A stretch of DNA of 64,000 nt from Tubiluchus corallicola. Its lineage: Eukaryota; Priapulida; Priapulimorpha; Priapulimorphida; Tubiluchidae. The stretch is from NCBI GenBank assembly GCA_030141605.1, contig JAQGDQ010000476.1, forward strand, positions 1 to 64,000. Reading direction: 5' to 3'. The position numbers and the translations under genes were made by a program. Each line of letters begins with the position of its first letter. Within the stretch, counting starts at the first letter, position 1. Positions 23,201-35,200 of this stretch are shown piece after piece. The notes under the pieces were generated by a model, which was not told where the DNA came from, did no database searches, and saw nothing but the letters and a program-made list of their open reading frames with translations.

Positions 23201-26200
23201 TGAAGGTTTATTTTTCAAATCGGGGCCACTGGGAGTAACGGGTAACAGAAATAGCCAAAATGGGCTTCGAACTTGATATTTATATGTACTACGTATTTAT
23301 AGTTTGAGAGAACGAGAATATGCCGGAGGCGAGTTGATAATGAATGGTTAACCTATTCATCTGAGAGTGTAGTAGACATACTGTAGTTTGGTTTTCTCGG
23401 GAAACCCAAGGCTTCTAACAATCAGTGTTTATGCAAATCCATCTGCTCTTTTTTATGAAAAACTACACATATAGCCTCTGGTTAAAAATACCTTTTTGAA
23501 ACTGTGTGGGCGCCTTAGAAAAAAATATGCAACTCCTGGAAAGAGGAGGAAATGGTCTACAAGATGTGACTGTTTCGTTTAGTGAGATGCCTATTATTCA
23601 GTATGAAAACTGAAAGGTGTATTGCAAAGATTTTTACAGCCCGTAGTACTGCACACTGTATAGAACATTCACTGTTTTGCCTTTCAGAAATTACATGGCT
23701 TTCCTGGACATTGTGATCATCTACTCTTCTATTAATTTTTAGCCTATTACTATCGTTAAAGGGGAAGAAAGGATAGGCAGGCATTAAGTAAACTGTTCGT
23801 GGTTTAAAGATTATAAGTTTGTAAGCAAAATGATTCGCAGGGCTTCACTAGAAGAATTTCAACAGAAAACATGACCAGAAAAATTTTCAAATACCACTTT
23901 CAGTATGAATTTATGGAGTGGCCTTCAGTGACATTGAAATCACCTTAAATGCTACCAGTAAAATATCCACCAGATATTTTTAGAAAATTTATGCTTCAAG
24001 GAGTATGAATCAACACAGTATGGAAAATTAATATTTGGTGCCAGAATTGCAACTACAGTATTGCCTCCACTACTAGTGCAATTTTAGAACCATCTAACAC
24101 AATCCTCGGCAAAACAAACCTGAAAATGATGGAGCCTTTGTAGAGCTAGATTTACCTACACGAAATTTGTAAAAGAAAGCACATAAAAGATTCCTTTTGC
24201 ATGCAAGGACTTACAGGACGAGAAATTTAATTTTGGCTGGACAATCAGTTTAATTTTTGGTGACATTATCTGGCCTTCTACATCTTGGTTACACATGTAA
24301 ATCTTGGAAAAAAAGTTGCTGATAAAGTTAGATCAATGTTCAACACTTGAGCAACCAAAATTGAGCTGCATTGAGCCTGCATACAAGTGGATGAGCGACC
24401 AGAAGAAAACTAGTTCTGGATGGTTCCATTTGCCATGTTCTTTGTAATTTTCATCTATGGTATACTTCTGTACAGAATAACCTGATTAAATTTGCTGATG
24501 ACACAAAAATATATAGATGGGTACCATCTGAGTTTGCTGCTACCGAGTTGCAAAATGATCTAGACCAGTTATGCAGGAGTAGCACACATTTACCAGATGA
24601 TTTTCAATGTCGACAAATGCAAGGTCACGTTGGATACAATAACCCTGGTAAGATGTATTACATGAATGGAGTTGACTGTGCATTTGTTAGAAAAGAAAAA
24701 GATTTGGGTGTGTTATTTATTTATGACTTAAATGTGCAAGCCAGCGAGCTGAGGTGGTGAAGAGTACTAACCGAATGAATGAAATAGGAGAGGCATTTCT
24801 ACAATAACGAAATTGTACATAAGCTTGCTAAGAACGAAATTAGAGTTCTGTGAACAAGTATGGAATCCACACTGTGGAAGACATAAAACTTCTAGGTGAA
24901 CAATGTAAGGTGACCAACATGACTGAAGGTATGAAGAATATGTCATATCAAGAAAGGCTTAGAAAAATCGAGGCGATTTGATGCAAATTTATAAAATTAT
25001 GCATGGGGTAGGTTGCATAAAGATAGAAAAATGTTTACATTGCTAAATGAAAGTAGAACCAGACTCATACTTCATAAACACAGAGCCAGAATGGACTGCA
25101 GAAAATGTTTTTTTATGGGAAGAGTGATTAGAGAGCAGAATTTACTCCCGTCTCATATTGTTAAAGCTTCTTTAGTGAATGAATTCAAGAACAAGCTGGA
25201 CAGACCTTACCCGATTAAGCTCTACCACTCCTGAATTTTAAGAATAACAGTATGGTATGGATGATATATCGGAACATGGCTAAGAATTTCTGTTAGATCA
25301 GTATCTCATCTTAAAAAATTATTATTTGATGATTAGTTAGTTTTAATAGTGCCCCATCCACCTACAAAATAGTAGGTAATACTGAAGTGTACTGCAGACT
25401 GGCTTGCAGAGGCTCATTCAGTAAACTCATCGACTGGATTGTTAAACAACACTGTAATGTTTCATCTGTCACTGAAATAAATAAACTGTTGAGTTTCATT
25501 GATTTTTTTTGAAACAGCTGATCATTTTTTGCATAAATAACTTACATATCAGAGTAGAACTATCAACTGTGTGGCAACTGTGTCATAGTTTTCTGTCCTT
25601 ATTAGCTTCACTGTGCTATCATGCAAATTCATTATGTACATTATCTGGCCTTCTGTGTGGAAATGAGATGCATATAGCAGCTATAGAATGTCGTAAAGAT
25701 CGTGTAATCAACCTAAAAAAATCAATTTTAATATCAATAATGTTCTTTTCACATGAATGCAGTAACATGTTATCAAATGGGCTTTTTGAAATGCAGATAA
25801 TTGCCATAAGTTTCCTTGCCATATAAATGGTAAAAGGCAGTGTTTTGGACAGCTGATTTTATAACTAAATATAAATTTTCCTTTTCCAGGAAGTGAAAAG
25901 TAACTCACACAACTATGATGCTTGGTTTGATTACCTTCGTCTTCTAGAAAACGAAGGTGATATAGAGGCAACCAGAGAAGTATATGAGCGTGCTATTGCC
26001 AATGTCCCACCAACAGCGGTAAGTATCTAATATTTTTTATCATTATAAGGTTCAATTTTATTTCCTGTTGTAATTATCTTGAAACACAATTAATAATACT
26101 AGAGAGCCTTTGACCAAGATTATAATAAATTTCGAAATGCAGTCACCATGTTTTGTCTGTTGTATGCTGGTCATCTATGCCAGACATTGAAGTTATTTCT

Positions 26201-29200
26201 AAAATGTGTCTTCCTCAGATTTTCAAAGCTACAAGTGTTTTCAGAAAAATATAAATAATGTTCAAGTTGCATTTTTATTCACATAAATCCCACATCTGAC
26301 CAAAGCCATTTTCACATTTTTTTATAAAATACATAAAAAACACTTATAAAGTACATACATTTACCGCATGGCAATGACCAGTTAGTTATTACATATTTGG
26401 GTTGTATACCAAAACTAACAACATATATTTTTTTGCTGTACTGTATAACTTCGAACAGTTATGTTTTCATCATTGTTTTACTATTATATAAGTAAATGTG
26501 AAAATTCAACAACAACAACAACATTTGATCAATCAATCAACAAATTGCTGTTAGTGCTCAAGTGTGCTAGACAAAGATGGATCTAATATTCTTGAGTACT
26601 ATCATTTCGTGATATTCCCATCTGACTACAAGCAGGCCTAAGAAAATTGAAAAACATACGAGCAAAGTGTTTCAGTAGTGTAGATTTTGCGGACTCAGCA
26701 CTTTTACAAAAAACATTGTGAATTTTCCTAGTAGACATGGAGGGTGCAGGGAACAAGAATAATTTTGCTAAAGTTCTCGTATTCAGTCAAGCCAAGAAAA
26801 AGCTTTTGTGACATTAGTTTTCCCAAAATCTGAGCATGTATTTTCCCCACGCTTTTTGAACTATGACTTCCTCAAAGTATGTAATGGTGGCAATATAACT
26901 GTAATTCCATGCTTGTCGTATAATTTAAATAAACCTAAGTATAAACTTAACCTGCAATAAATGGTTTTGTGATTCATAGTAAAATTACAAACACGATTAC
27001 TTTTGAATGGTAAGAAATGTCACAAAAACTCCATCATACATACAAGATGATTATCCTTTTTTTATTAAGGTTCTTTTACCACTTTTTGCTAAACAGCAAT
27101 TTTTAAAATGGCACTAAGACAGCTGAGTTAGTAGATTATGTTATCAACCATTAATGCGGTGCTGGCAATTTCTGTAGCCGTTCTGAAAGCCATCAGTTTT
27201 GATCTGAATAAATCTACTTTTTCATTTCCTGACACAATTTGTAGCGGATGGATGTCAGCAGGTTCAGATGCTGCGATGTGATGATCTTTTCCACTAAGAC
27301 CCACAGTTCTGAAATCATCTGCATTCACATCACATTTTTTCACAAGACGACAAGCACACGTTTTGTTATTGTCACTGACATCATTATCAGTCACTGCACT
27401 GGCCCAACAGTGATGGTACTCACCATCAGAGAAGTGAAAGTCATCGCTCTCCACCGTATTGATTGCGATAGTCTGTAGACACGACGCAAATGTGTTACTA
27501 AGCATGTCTAATTGAGCTTCACTGCAGTTAAGTTCATCCTTTAGTTGTTGCTTGTTTTCCTGTACAAGTTTCCTAATTTTGTTTGCTAAATGTGTTTCCA
27601 AGCAACCGCCTCCAACAAGAACCTGGAAAAACGACTAGTTATTGTATGTAAGTATAGCATGAAGCACAATGTACATGATGCACACAGACAGTACCAAACA
27701 GCATTTATAACAGACTTTATTGCTTGATCATAAACTGAAAATTATGTGAGCATGGCATGAGTGACAAATCTGTAAATTGTTAAAGCACAAGAAAATGTTT
27801 TTTATAAATAAAGCTTAAAAAATTCATCTTGAAATTTTATATCGCTTGTGTACTGTCATATTGCATGTAGAGCTTACGTTAACAGTAACACTGCATAAAA
27901 CTAATAAATCTGAACTCCTGCGATCACCATTAGGTGAAGCCATTTTAAAGGTATGTTTGAAACAAGTTTAGATGACACTGTGTAAAGTATGACAAAATAA
28001 TCAGAACATTCGTACTGTACTCTTCTTTAACTAAGCAAAAGTTTAAATTATTTTACATTGTCAATAAGATCAAGAATTTGTTTGTTTTTTTGGTGAATCA
28101 GTGATGCACACTGCGATGGCGATGCAGTGCCATTTTACCAGGTGGTGTAACCATTTTAAATTATTAAGAATTTTCTTTTGCAATTACATAAGTTTTTCAA
28201 ACAGGTAAGCTTAATTCTAAGTAATATAACTTTGTATAGAAAGTTCATTAGAATATACTTTAAAATTCCCTTTCCTCTGCCTTAGCTTTGTCTACTTAAA
28301 TATGTACCTTACAGTCTCTCAGAAGATGGCTTAAAGTATCTATGGCTGTGTTACAGACAAGCTTGAGTTCTTCCAATGATTCTTCAGTTCTCTGACAAAG
28401 AACTATTGTTTGTACTTTAATGTTTGTGTTTGACATGTGCAGATAGCTACGCCCATTGATCACACGGTGGTCAACATTGTCCATGTACCCGTAGTAAGTT
28501 GTCATATCTTCTGAAATAAGGGTTCGTACTAGTATTCCTCCACACAATTTCTCCACTGCGTGAATAAAACGAATTGACAGTCTTTCTAATGAAAAAACAC
28601 CGTGCCGTGATAAATATCGCATAACAGTAGGATGGATAACTTTCTGGCAAGCTACAATATTTACTTCATCCTTTATAGCCTGGTCCATTATTTTCAGTAT
28701 ACGGTCCATGACCACCTTTTCACTAGATACTCCGGAAGTTATGTTGTAGTGCACATCAGGGAACAAATCGGTATCTCCACTAAGGGATGCAGAAAACACA
28801 ATAACCTTGATTCGTGATCTAGCATCCCTTTTCCATGCCCACTTCCAAGTAAAATGTGCAGGTATAGTTGGAGCATCACACAAAACGCCATCCAAAAGAT
28901 GCGACTCCATCACTGGTTTTCCCTCTATTGTGGCAGTCAGCACAGGCAATAACTTTATATTACTACAGTCACTGCTACCAAAGCTGTTTAAGAAAGCTTT
29001 AAGCAGTATTCGTGCTATGGTCTCTTTTTCCATCTCGTCGATGAGGCAACAAGCCGGTTTGGAATCGATCACAGTGCGCACTACTGCCAAAAGTGGTTTG
29101 TGACTATCAAAGTTTATTGAAAGTTTGGCTTCGCATTCGTCGCTTATCAAATACTCATGGCAAAGGTTTGCCATCTTTTGCAGTGCTTTGCTGCACAACA

Positions 29201-32200
29201 ATTGATTTTCACCACTTTGCAGCATATTCAGTACAAGGCTGCAGCAAAGCAAGCAAGTAAATAGTCCAAAATCGCTTGCTGTTTTTAGCTGATTTTGTGC
29301 ACCATGAACAATTAGTTTAACAACAGGGTGCAGAATAGACATATTTGAAAACAACCTCTGTGAAGAGGAGGTCAGTGTAACATGGCCGCCACATTGGCTT
29401 TGAATCATTTTCAGCTTGCCATTGGGACCATAACATGATTTCACCAGTTCATGAAATGTTTTTAACTTGTCCAATACAGTCTTGTCTGTCATGATAGAAA
29501 ATGTTTTATTTATAGCACCAAAATCGTTTATTCTAGTTTGTGTATCCATGGTAAATTTTAGTATTTACATGAATCAAATATTCAAAGGCACGAGTTACTA
29601 GCTAGCACAAAAACACGTCACCCTCTACCAAAATGCAGTAGATTATAGTAATTGGAACGCGATGGGTCCGTGGCTTTTTTATATTATTTTACATAATTAT
29701 GCGCTCCATAATAAGTTTTAATAATAAGGAATCCAGTTGCTTCCATCTTGTGGCTTTAAACCTCCAGTAACTAGCAACACTATGTCTACTATCCACCAAA
29801 CTCCAAAACCGCCCAGTGTTAGAAGCTTGCCAACAGCTGAACCTGTGTGTCCCAAACAAAACCTGTCCATCCCTAGAAAGCCAAGCAATACAGAGTAGAT
29901 CAACGTTGTTACAAAATAGTGTCTCGTATACTTGATACATGGCATTCCCTCTCGGATAAACGTTCTGTTGCCATAGCATTCTATGTCTGGAAGTACGGTG
30001 CAGTTAACGGGTGTCACTTCAATGTCTTCGTAACGATCACCACCCCATTTTGTGCAACCGTAGCCAAGTTCTTCTCTTGCTGTTGCATTTCCGTCTAGGT
30101 CTACAGGGTCGTTACAGTCGATAAACTGATCTGGTAACATACAACACAGCACAAGAGGAGAATCTGGTCGAAAAGTATTGCTATTTGTCTCAACAGTCGC
30201 TTCTTTCAAACAGTCTTCTGGGATAATAGTCTTATTAGTAGTGGTTACTATTGAGAAGCAGCAAAGAAAAGTACACAGGAATGTTAGTGGAATGTTCCGT
30301 GTGCATGACATAACACAAAAATGTGCCATTCGATCTTACTTTTGATGTCAATTTTCATGGAAAAAATGATGATCATGTAAAAAATAATTATATGCTAAAT
30401 TTAATTATCACTGCAGCCACTCGGCACTTTATGCTGTTTAATTACACCCAGCAGAGATTCGGGTAAATATTTTTCGTAATCCAGACAACTTTCAGAAATT
30501 GCCTTAGCAGCTAAACATTCAAGTTTAAACTCGTGCGCACATGTCATGCACAAGTTTACTTCTTCAACGAGTGATTGCGTGTAAATAAATATGCTCTTGT
30601 GTCTGATGCTGCCACCTAGCCACAGAGCGATATCATCACATAAATGGGTTCTTCTTTTATAGAAAGCAGTCCAAGACGCTAACACTTCAGCTGAAATTAA
30701 AAACAAAAGTTATAAAATATTTACTGTAAAGTTTTAGTTATACCCAACAGTAGAAGTAACTATATTAGCATTACTAGTAAACCTACTTAATATATAGTTC
30801 TATGAAAGTAGTATAGGCACTATTTTGTTGTTTTTAATAAAGCCTGATGTTCATGTACGACACTGGGTACTTTTACCCTACAGGGTATAATACATATAAC
30901 AGACATTAGAACAGCCTTGCCCTATATTTTAAAAGAAATGATATTGACTTTTGTGTAATAAACATACAATGACTTTTTGCAACTGGAATGGCAACCTCGG
31001 GCTTAGTCAACGCTCACATGTGAATGTTTCCATAAAACAATTACAACTACAACTGCTGTTCCTAGTGTAAGCAGCTGGTAGTGTATTGCCTTTATTGAAG
31101 CAGTCCATAATCCATAAACCAGTATGTGAATCTAGTGCAGTTATCGCGTGAACAGAACACGCGCTATGATGGGTTAGTCTGCTCTACAGTCTTTGTTGGC
31201 AAATATGCCTGTCATTAAAACAGTAAACTTCACCTGGTATATAAGAAGCAGCATATATTAATTTTCGAATTTCATCCAATGATTTAATCATTCGATCGCT
31301 AGCATACGAAATCTGTTCTAACTGACGAAGTTTTTCCCGTAAATTGTTGATGTTAGTGACCCACATAACAATTCGCAGTTTGTCTGCGAAAGAATTCGCC
31401 TTTGGCTGTAATTTCGTGTCATCCGTAGCACAAAAGATTTAGTCAGTTTTAAAATCGTTATAAATTTGCCACGGAAAAATTAATTAACGCATAATTTGAA
31501 TGAATATTACAAATTTGTCAACAGTTTACAGTTAGCGTACTGTATCATTATCCTCGTTCCCAGGTATGACGTGTGGTCGCAACTCACAGTCAACGCGTTT
31601 TATTTTCCAAAGGAATTCATTCACAAATGGGTTTATTAAGTAGCGCTTGCCAGGCTCTGGCAGGCAGGCAAAGCCAGCTAACCGTAGTAATGATGATGTA
31701 CATGTATATCATTTATTACTTACCAGGACGTTAATAAACAAAATTTTGGGAGTCTTGAAACTTGGAAGGAATGCTGTTTCGATCGTTAATGTCTCTGCTA
31801 ATTTTAAGGGGAAACACGATTATTATGATTACAGTTTGATAGTTTTTAAACACTATTGCATTTTTATAACAATAATACAAAACCTGCAAAATTGATAGCA
31901 GAGCATAGGTAAATGGCTTAGAAAGCTGTCAAGTACCATCATGAGCCATTTTTAATATCTGACAATCATGCTTGTATTATTAATTCCTGAAAACCTTTGT
32001 GTGGTGCTATTTGTGCAAATAAGCTTTAATGCTATAATGCTTTATTTTTCACAGTTGTTTACTTTGTCTTTTTTAAATAAAGGTCAATGTCAAAAATAAT
32101 CAATAATTCAGTTTATTAATTAAATTTTGTAAGCCTCTTGCTATTTTTAAGTAGTCGTAAGAATTTTTTGCAGAATAGATCAGCTGTTGAGTTGTACACA

Positions 32201-35200
32201 AATAGTAGTTGTTCGTGGGATTACCACACTTCAGTTTGACTTTTAGTCTATGGAATGTGCTGTGATCACTCAAGTGCTTTTAATCCAAATTGTTCCAATA
32301 CAGCTATAATTAATTAGTGGCACTATGAGTATCATTGTGGACTGCATATATTAGCAAATTTATGTGCTCATGCAACAATTTTAATTCTTGAATGTTGCAG
32401 GAGAAACGACACTGGCGTCGCTACATCTATCTGTGGATAAATTATGCTCTTTTTGAGGAATTGGAAGCTGAGGATTCAGAAAGGACACAGGAAGTCTATA
32501 AAGCTTGCTTGGAGCTTATCCCACACAAAAAATTTACTTTTGCTAAAATTTGGTTGCTTTTTGCTCAGTTTGAAATTCGGCAAAAGAATTTATCTGCTGC
32601 TCGAAAAATCTTGGTAAATATTTCTTAAAGCACTTAAGTTTTTTGTTTGTTGAAAGCTGGTTAACAAGATTGTTGCTTTGGTTGTTATTGTGATCAATAT
32701 TCATTTAAAAGTTCTGCTAATAATAGCCAGTTGTTGTGAATTGATAAAAGCAGTGAAACTAATATAGGGAGTGACAAATTGGAAAACAAATGTTTTTGCA
32801 ATTAGGACAAGAATGAGTAAAATTAAAATTGTCTGCAACGAACAACAATCATTAAACAGTTACTAAATTTACTAAATGTCATGGCATGTTGTGTGAGAAA
32901 GTTTAGTAAAATTATTAAAAGCATTTGTTAGCTAATTATTTGAGTTATTGAGTAATTTTAAGTTAAAATTTTTAATGTAATAATTTACGTGGTAATGTCA
33001 AAGCATAATATTGAAACATTGCTTGAAATCAGCTCTTGCTAAGTTGAGACATCATATGTACTTATTATTATGTGCATCAAGTTAAATTTAACAACACTTA
33101 AGCTATAGGTGATTATTCCTTCCTTGCTTAATAACATTTTAGTTGATGACATTGACAAGGCTTGCATGTTGTAGGGAACGGCTATTGGAAAATGCCCAAA
33201 AGACAAATTATTTCGTGGATACATAGACTTGGAGATTCAGCTAAGGGAATTCGATCGTTGTCGCATCTTGTACGAGAAGTTCTTGGAATACGGATCAGAG
33301 AACTGCACAACGTGGATTAAGGTTTACAGTTTTCTGACACTTTTGCGGGAAGCTAAAACTTGATTTGTGTTTGTTTGCTACTGATCCTTTTAAACCAAAA
33401 TCACACCCGATACATTTGTGGCATTATGCTTAGCCATTTTCTAGTTCTACTCTAAAGACACAAACGAGAATTCATGGAGTTTCATTTTATTTTCTTTACA
33501 TGTTAACAGGATATTCATATCCTTTTAAAGTAATTTGGTGTTAGCATTACTAAACTTTACTGAATTTTTGGAAGTCTTTGGAATCCTTTGTGCAGTCATC
33601 CATTAAAAGCAAGCAGTATGGAGCCTTGCAGGCAATTGGGATAGGTGACAACTTTGCCATGTTCCTCCCTGATGTTCTGTAAACATCCAAATGAGGCTGC
33701 CAGCTTAGCATCTCATTTTAGATGATCATCTCTGAATAATATTCTGTGTCTTGTCACAACTGTCTCTGTACCAGCCATATCATTGTGTCCTGATTACCAA
33801 CGTGTAGATTGAACTATATAAAAAAACCTTGATCCTTCATGTCAGCTTGAAGTTTATAGCTTCACAATGCTAGCATTTGAGATTTCCTCACTACTGCTCC
33901 AGCTTCATGGATGACTTTGACATTTCACTCTCATTTATGCAGTAAAGATGAGGTGTATATTCTCATCGCATTCTAGAACATTAGCTTTGCTTACGTGCAA
34001 GAGTAAGTATATTTCTTCCATCTCTAGTTTGCAGAATTGGAAACAATACTTGGTGACACCGACCGGGCTCGGGCCATTTACGAACTTGCAATACAACAGT
34101 CGCGACTTGACATGCCTGAAGTTCTCTGGAAGTCATACATAGACTTTGAGATTGAGTTGTCAGAGTATGACAGAACCAGAAAATTGTACAGGAGATTATT
34201 GGAGCGCACACATCATGTCAAGGTACATTCAGTTCACCACTGCCGTGTTTTGTTGATGATAGCTGTATGAGTTTCAATTTTTTTAGCTTTAAGTTAAACT
34301 ACGCTAGCATGGTAGCAATTTTTGAAACAGAGATGTCTATTTACTATTGCAAAATATGAATTACGTCTTTTTTTGGAGCTCATGTACTGCATTATACTAG
34401 TTTTACTGAATCCATTGAGGCCACAGTGATTACACTTTGTTTAGTTCTACACTTATTTTAGGTGTGGATCAGTTTTGCACAATTTGAGCTGTCAGTGAAC
34501 TCAGAAGAACTGTCACAAGCTAGAGCCATTTACAAAGAAGCAAACAAGGCGCTGAAGGGTTCCCAGGAAAAAGAGGAACGGTTGATGTTATTAGAGTCCT
34601 TTATGGAGTTTGAGGTAGCCCATATGTTTTCTTTTTTGCTTGCTAAAATACATTTCTGCTGGTCTAAAGTCGCAGTGTGTAATATCGTTGTGCTTCAAAG
34701 TAAAACATTATTGCTGTAAAGGAATTATTATTGTATAGTAGTTTAAATTGTAGTAATATACAGTGTAGAAACTAGGCTGGTTTGTCGAAATGCCTTTTGG
34801 TTATTTGCTATTAGTATTGGTAATGCAACCCTCAATGGCTCTTTGGCTAGTGCCACCTGTGAGAGTTTTTGTAGCAGCTTAGTTTTCACTTTTCACGTCA
34901 GTATATTGGTTTTTACACTTATTTGTTACTTTGTTAAGAGATAAGATAGGCATATTTTATTGAAACTACATGCTCACAATCTCAGGCAAAACATTTCGTG
35001 TATATCCTGTAGACAAAGGGTCTGTATATTCTTTTACTTCCCTACTGTTTGTTTGTCAATAACGGTCATAGCTGCATTTATATTTGACTAGTTTATTTTT
35101 TGTGACAATCACAAGTGGTTATACAGTAATTTAATGTTCAAAAATACTATGATGGTATGAAGTTGCTGCATTAGAATTCTGGTCGTAGTCAGTAGACAGA

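Noticed and set aside
30330-30400. Spliced-leader acceptor upstream of TM2D2
   Set aside because: No polypyrimidine-AG just before the start codon; the operon idea rests on spacing only.
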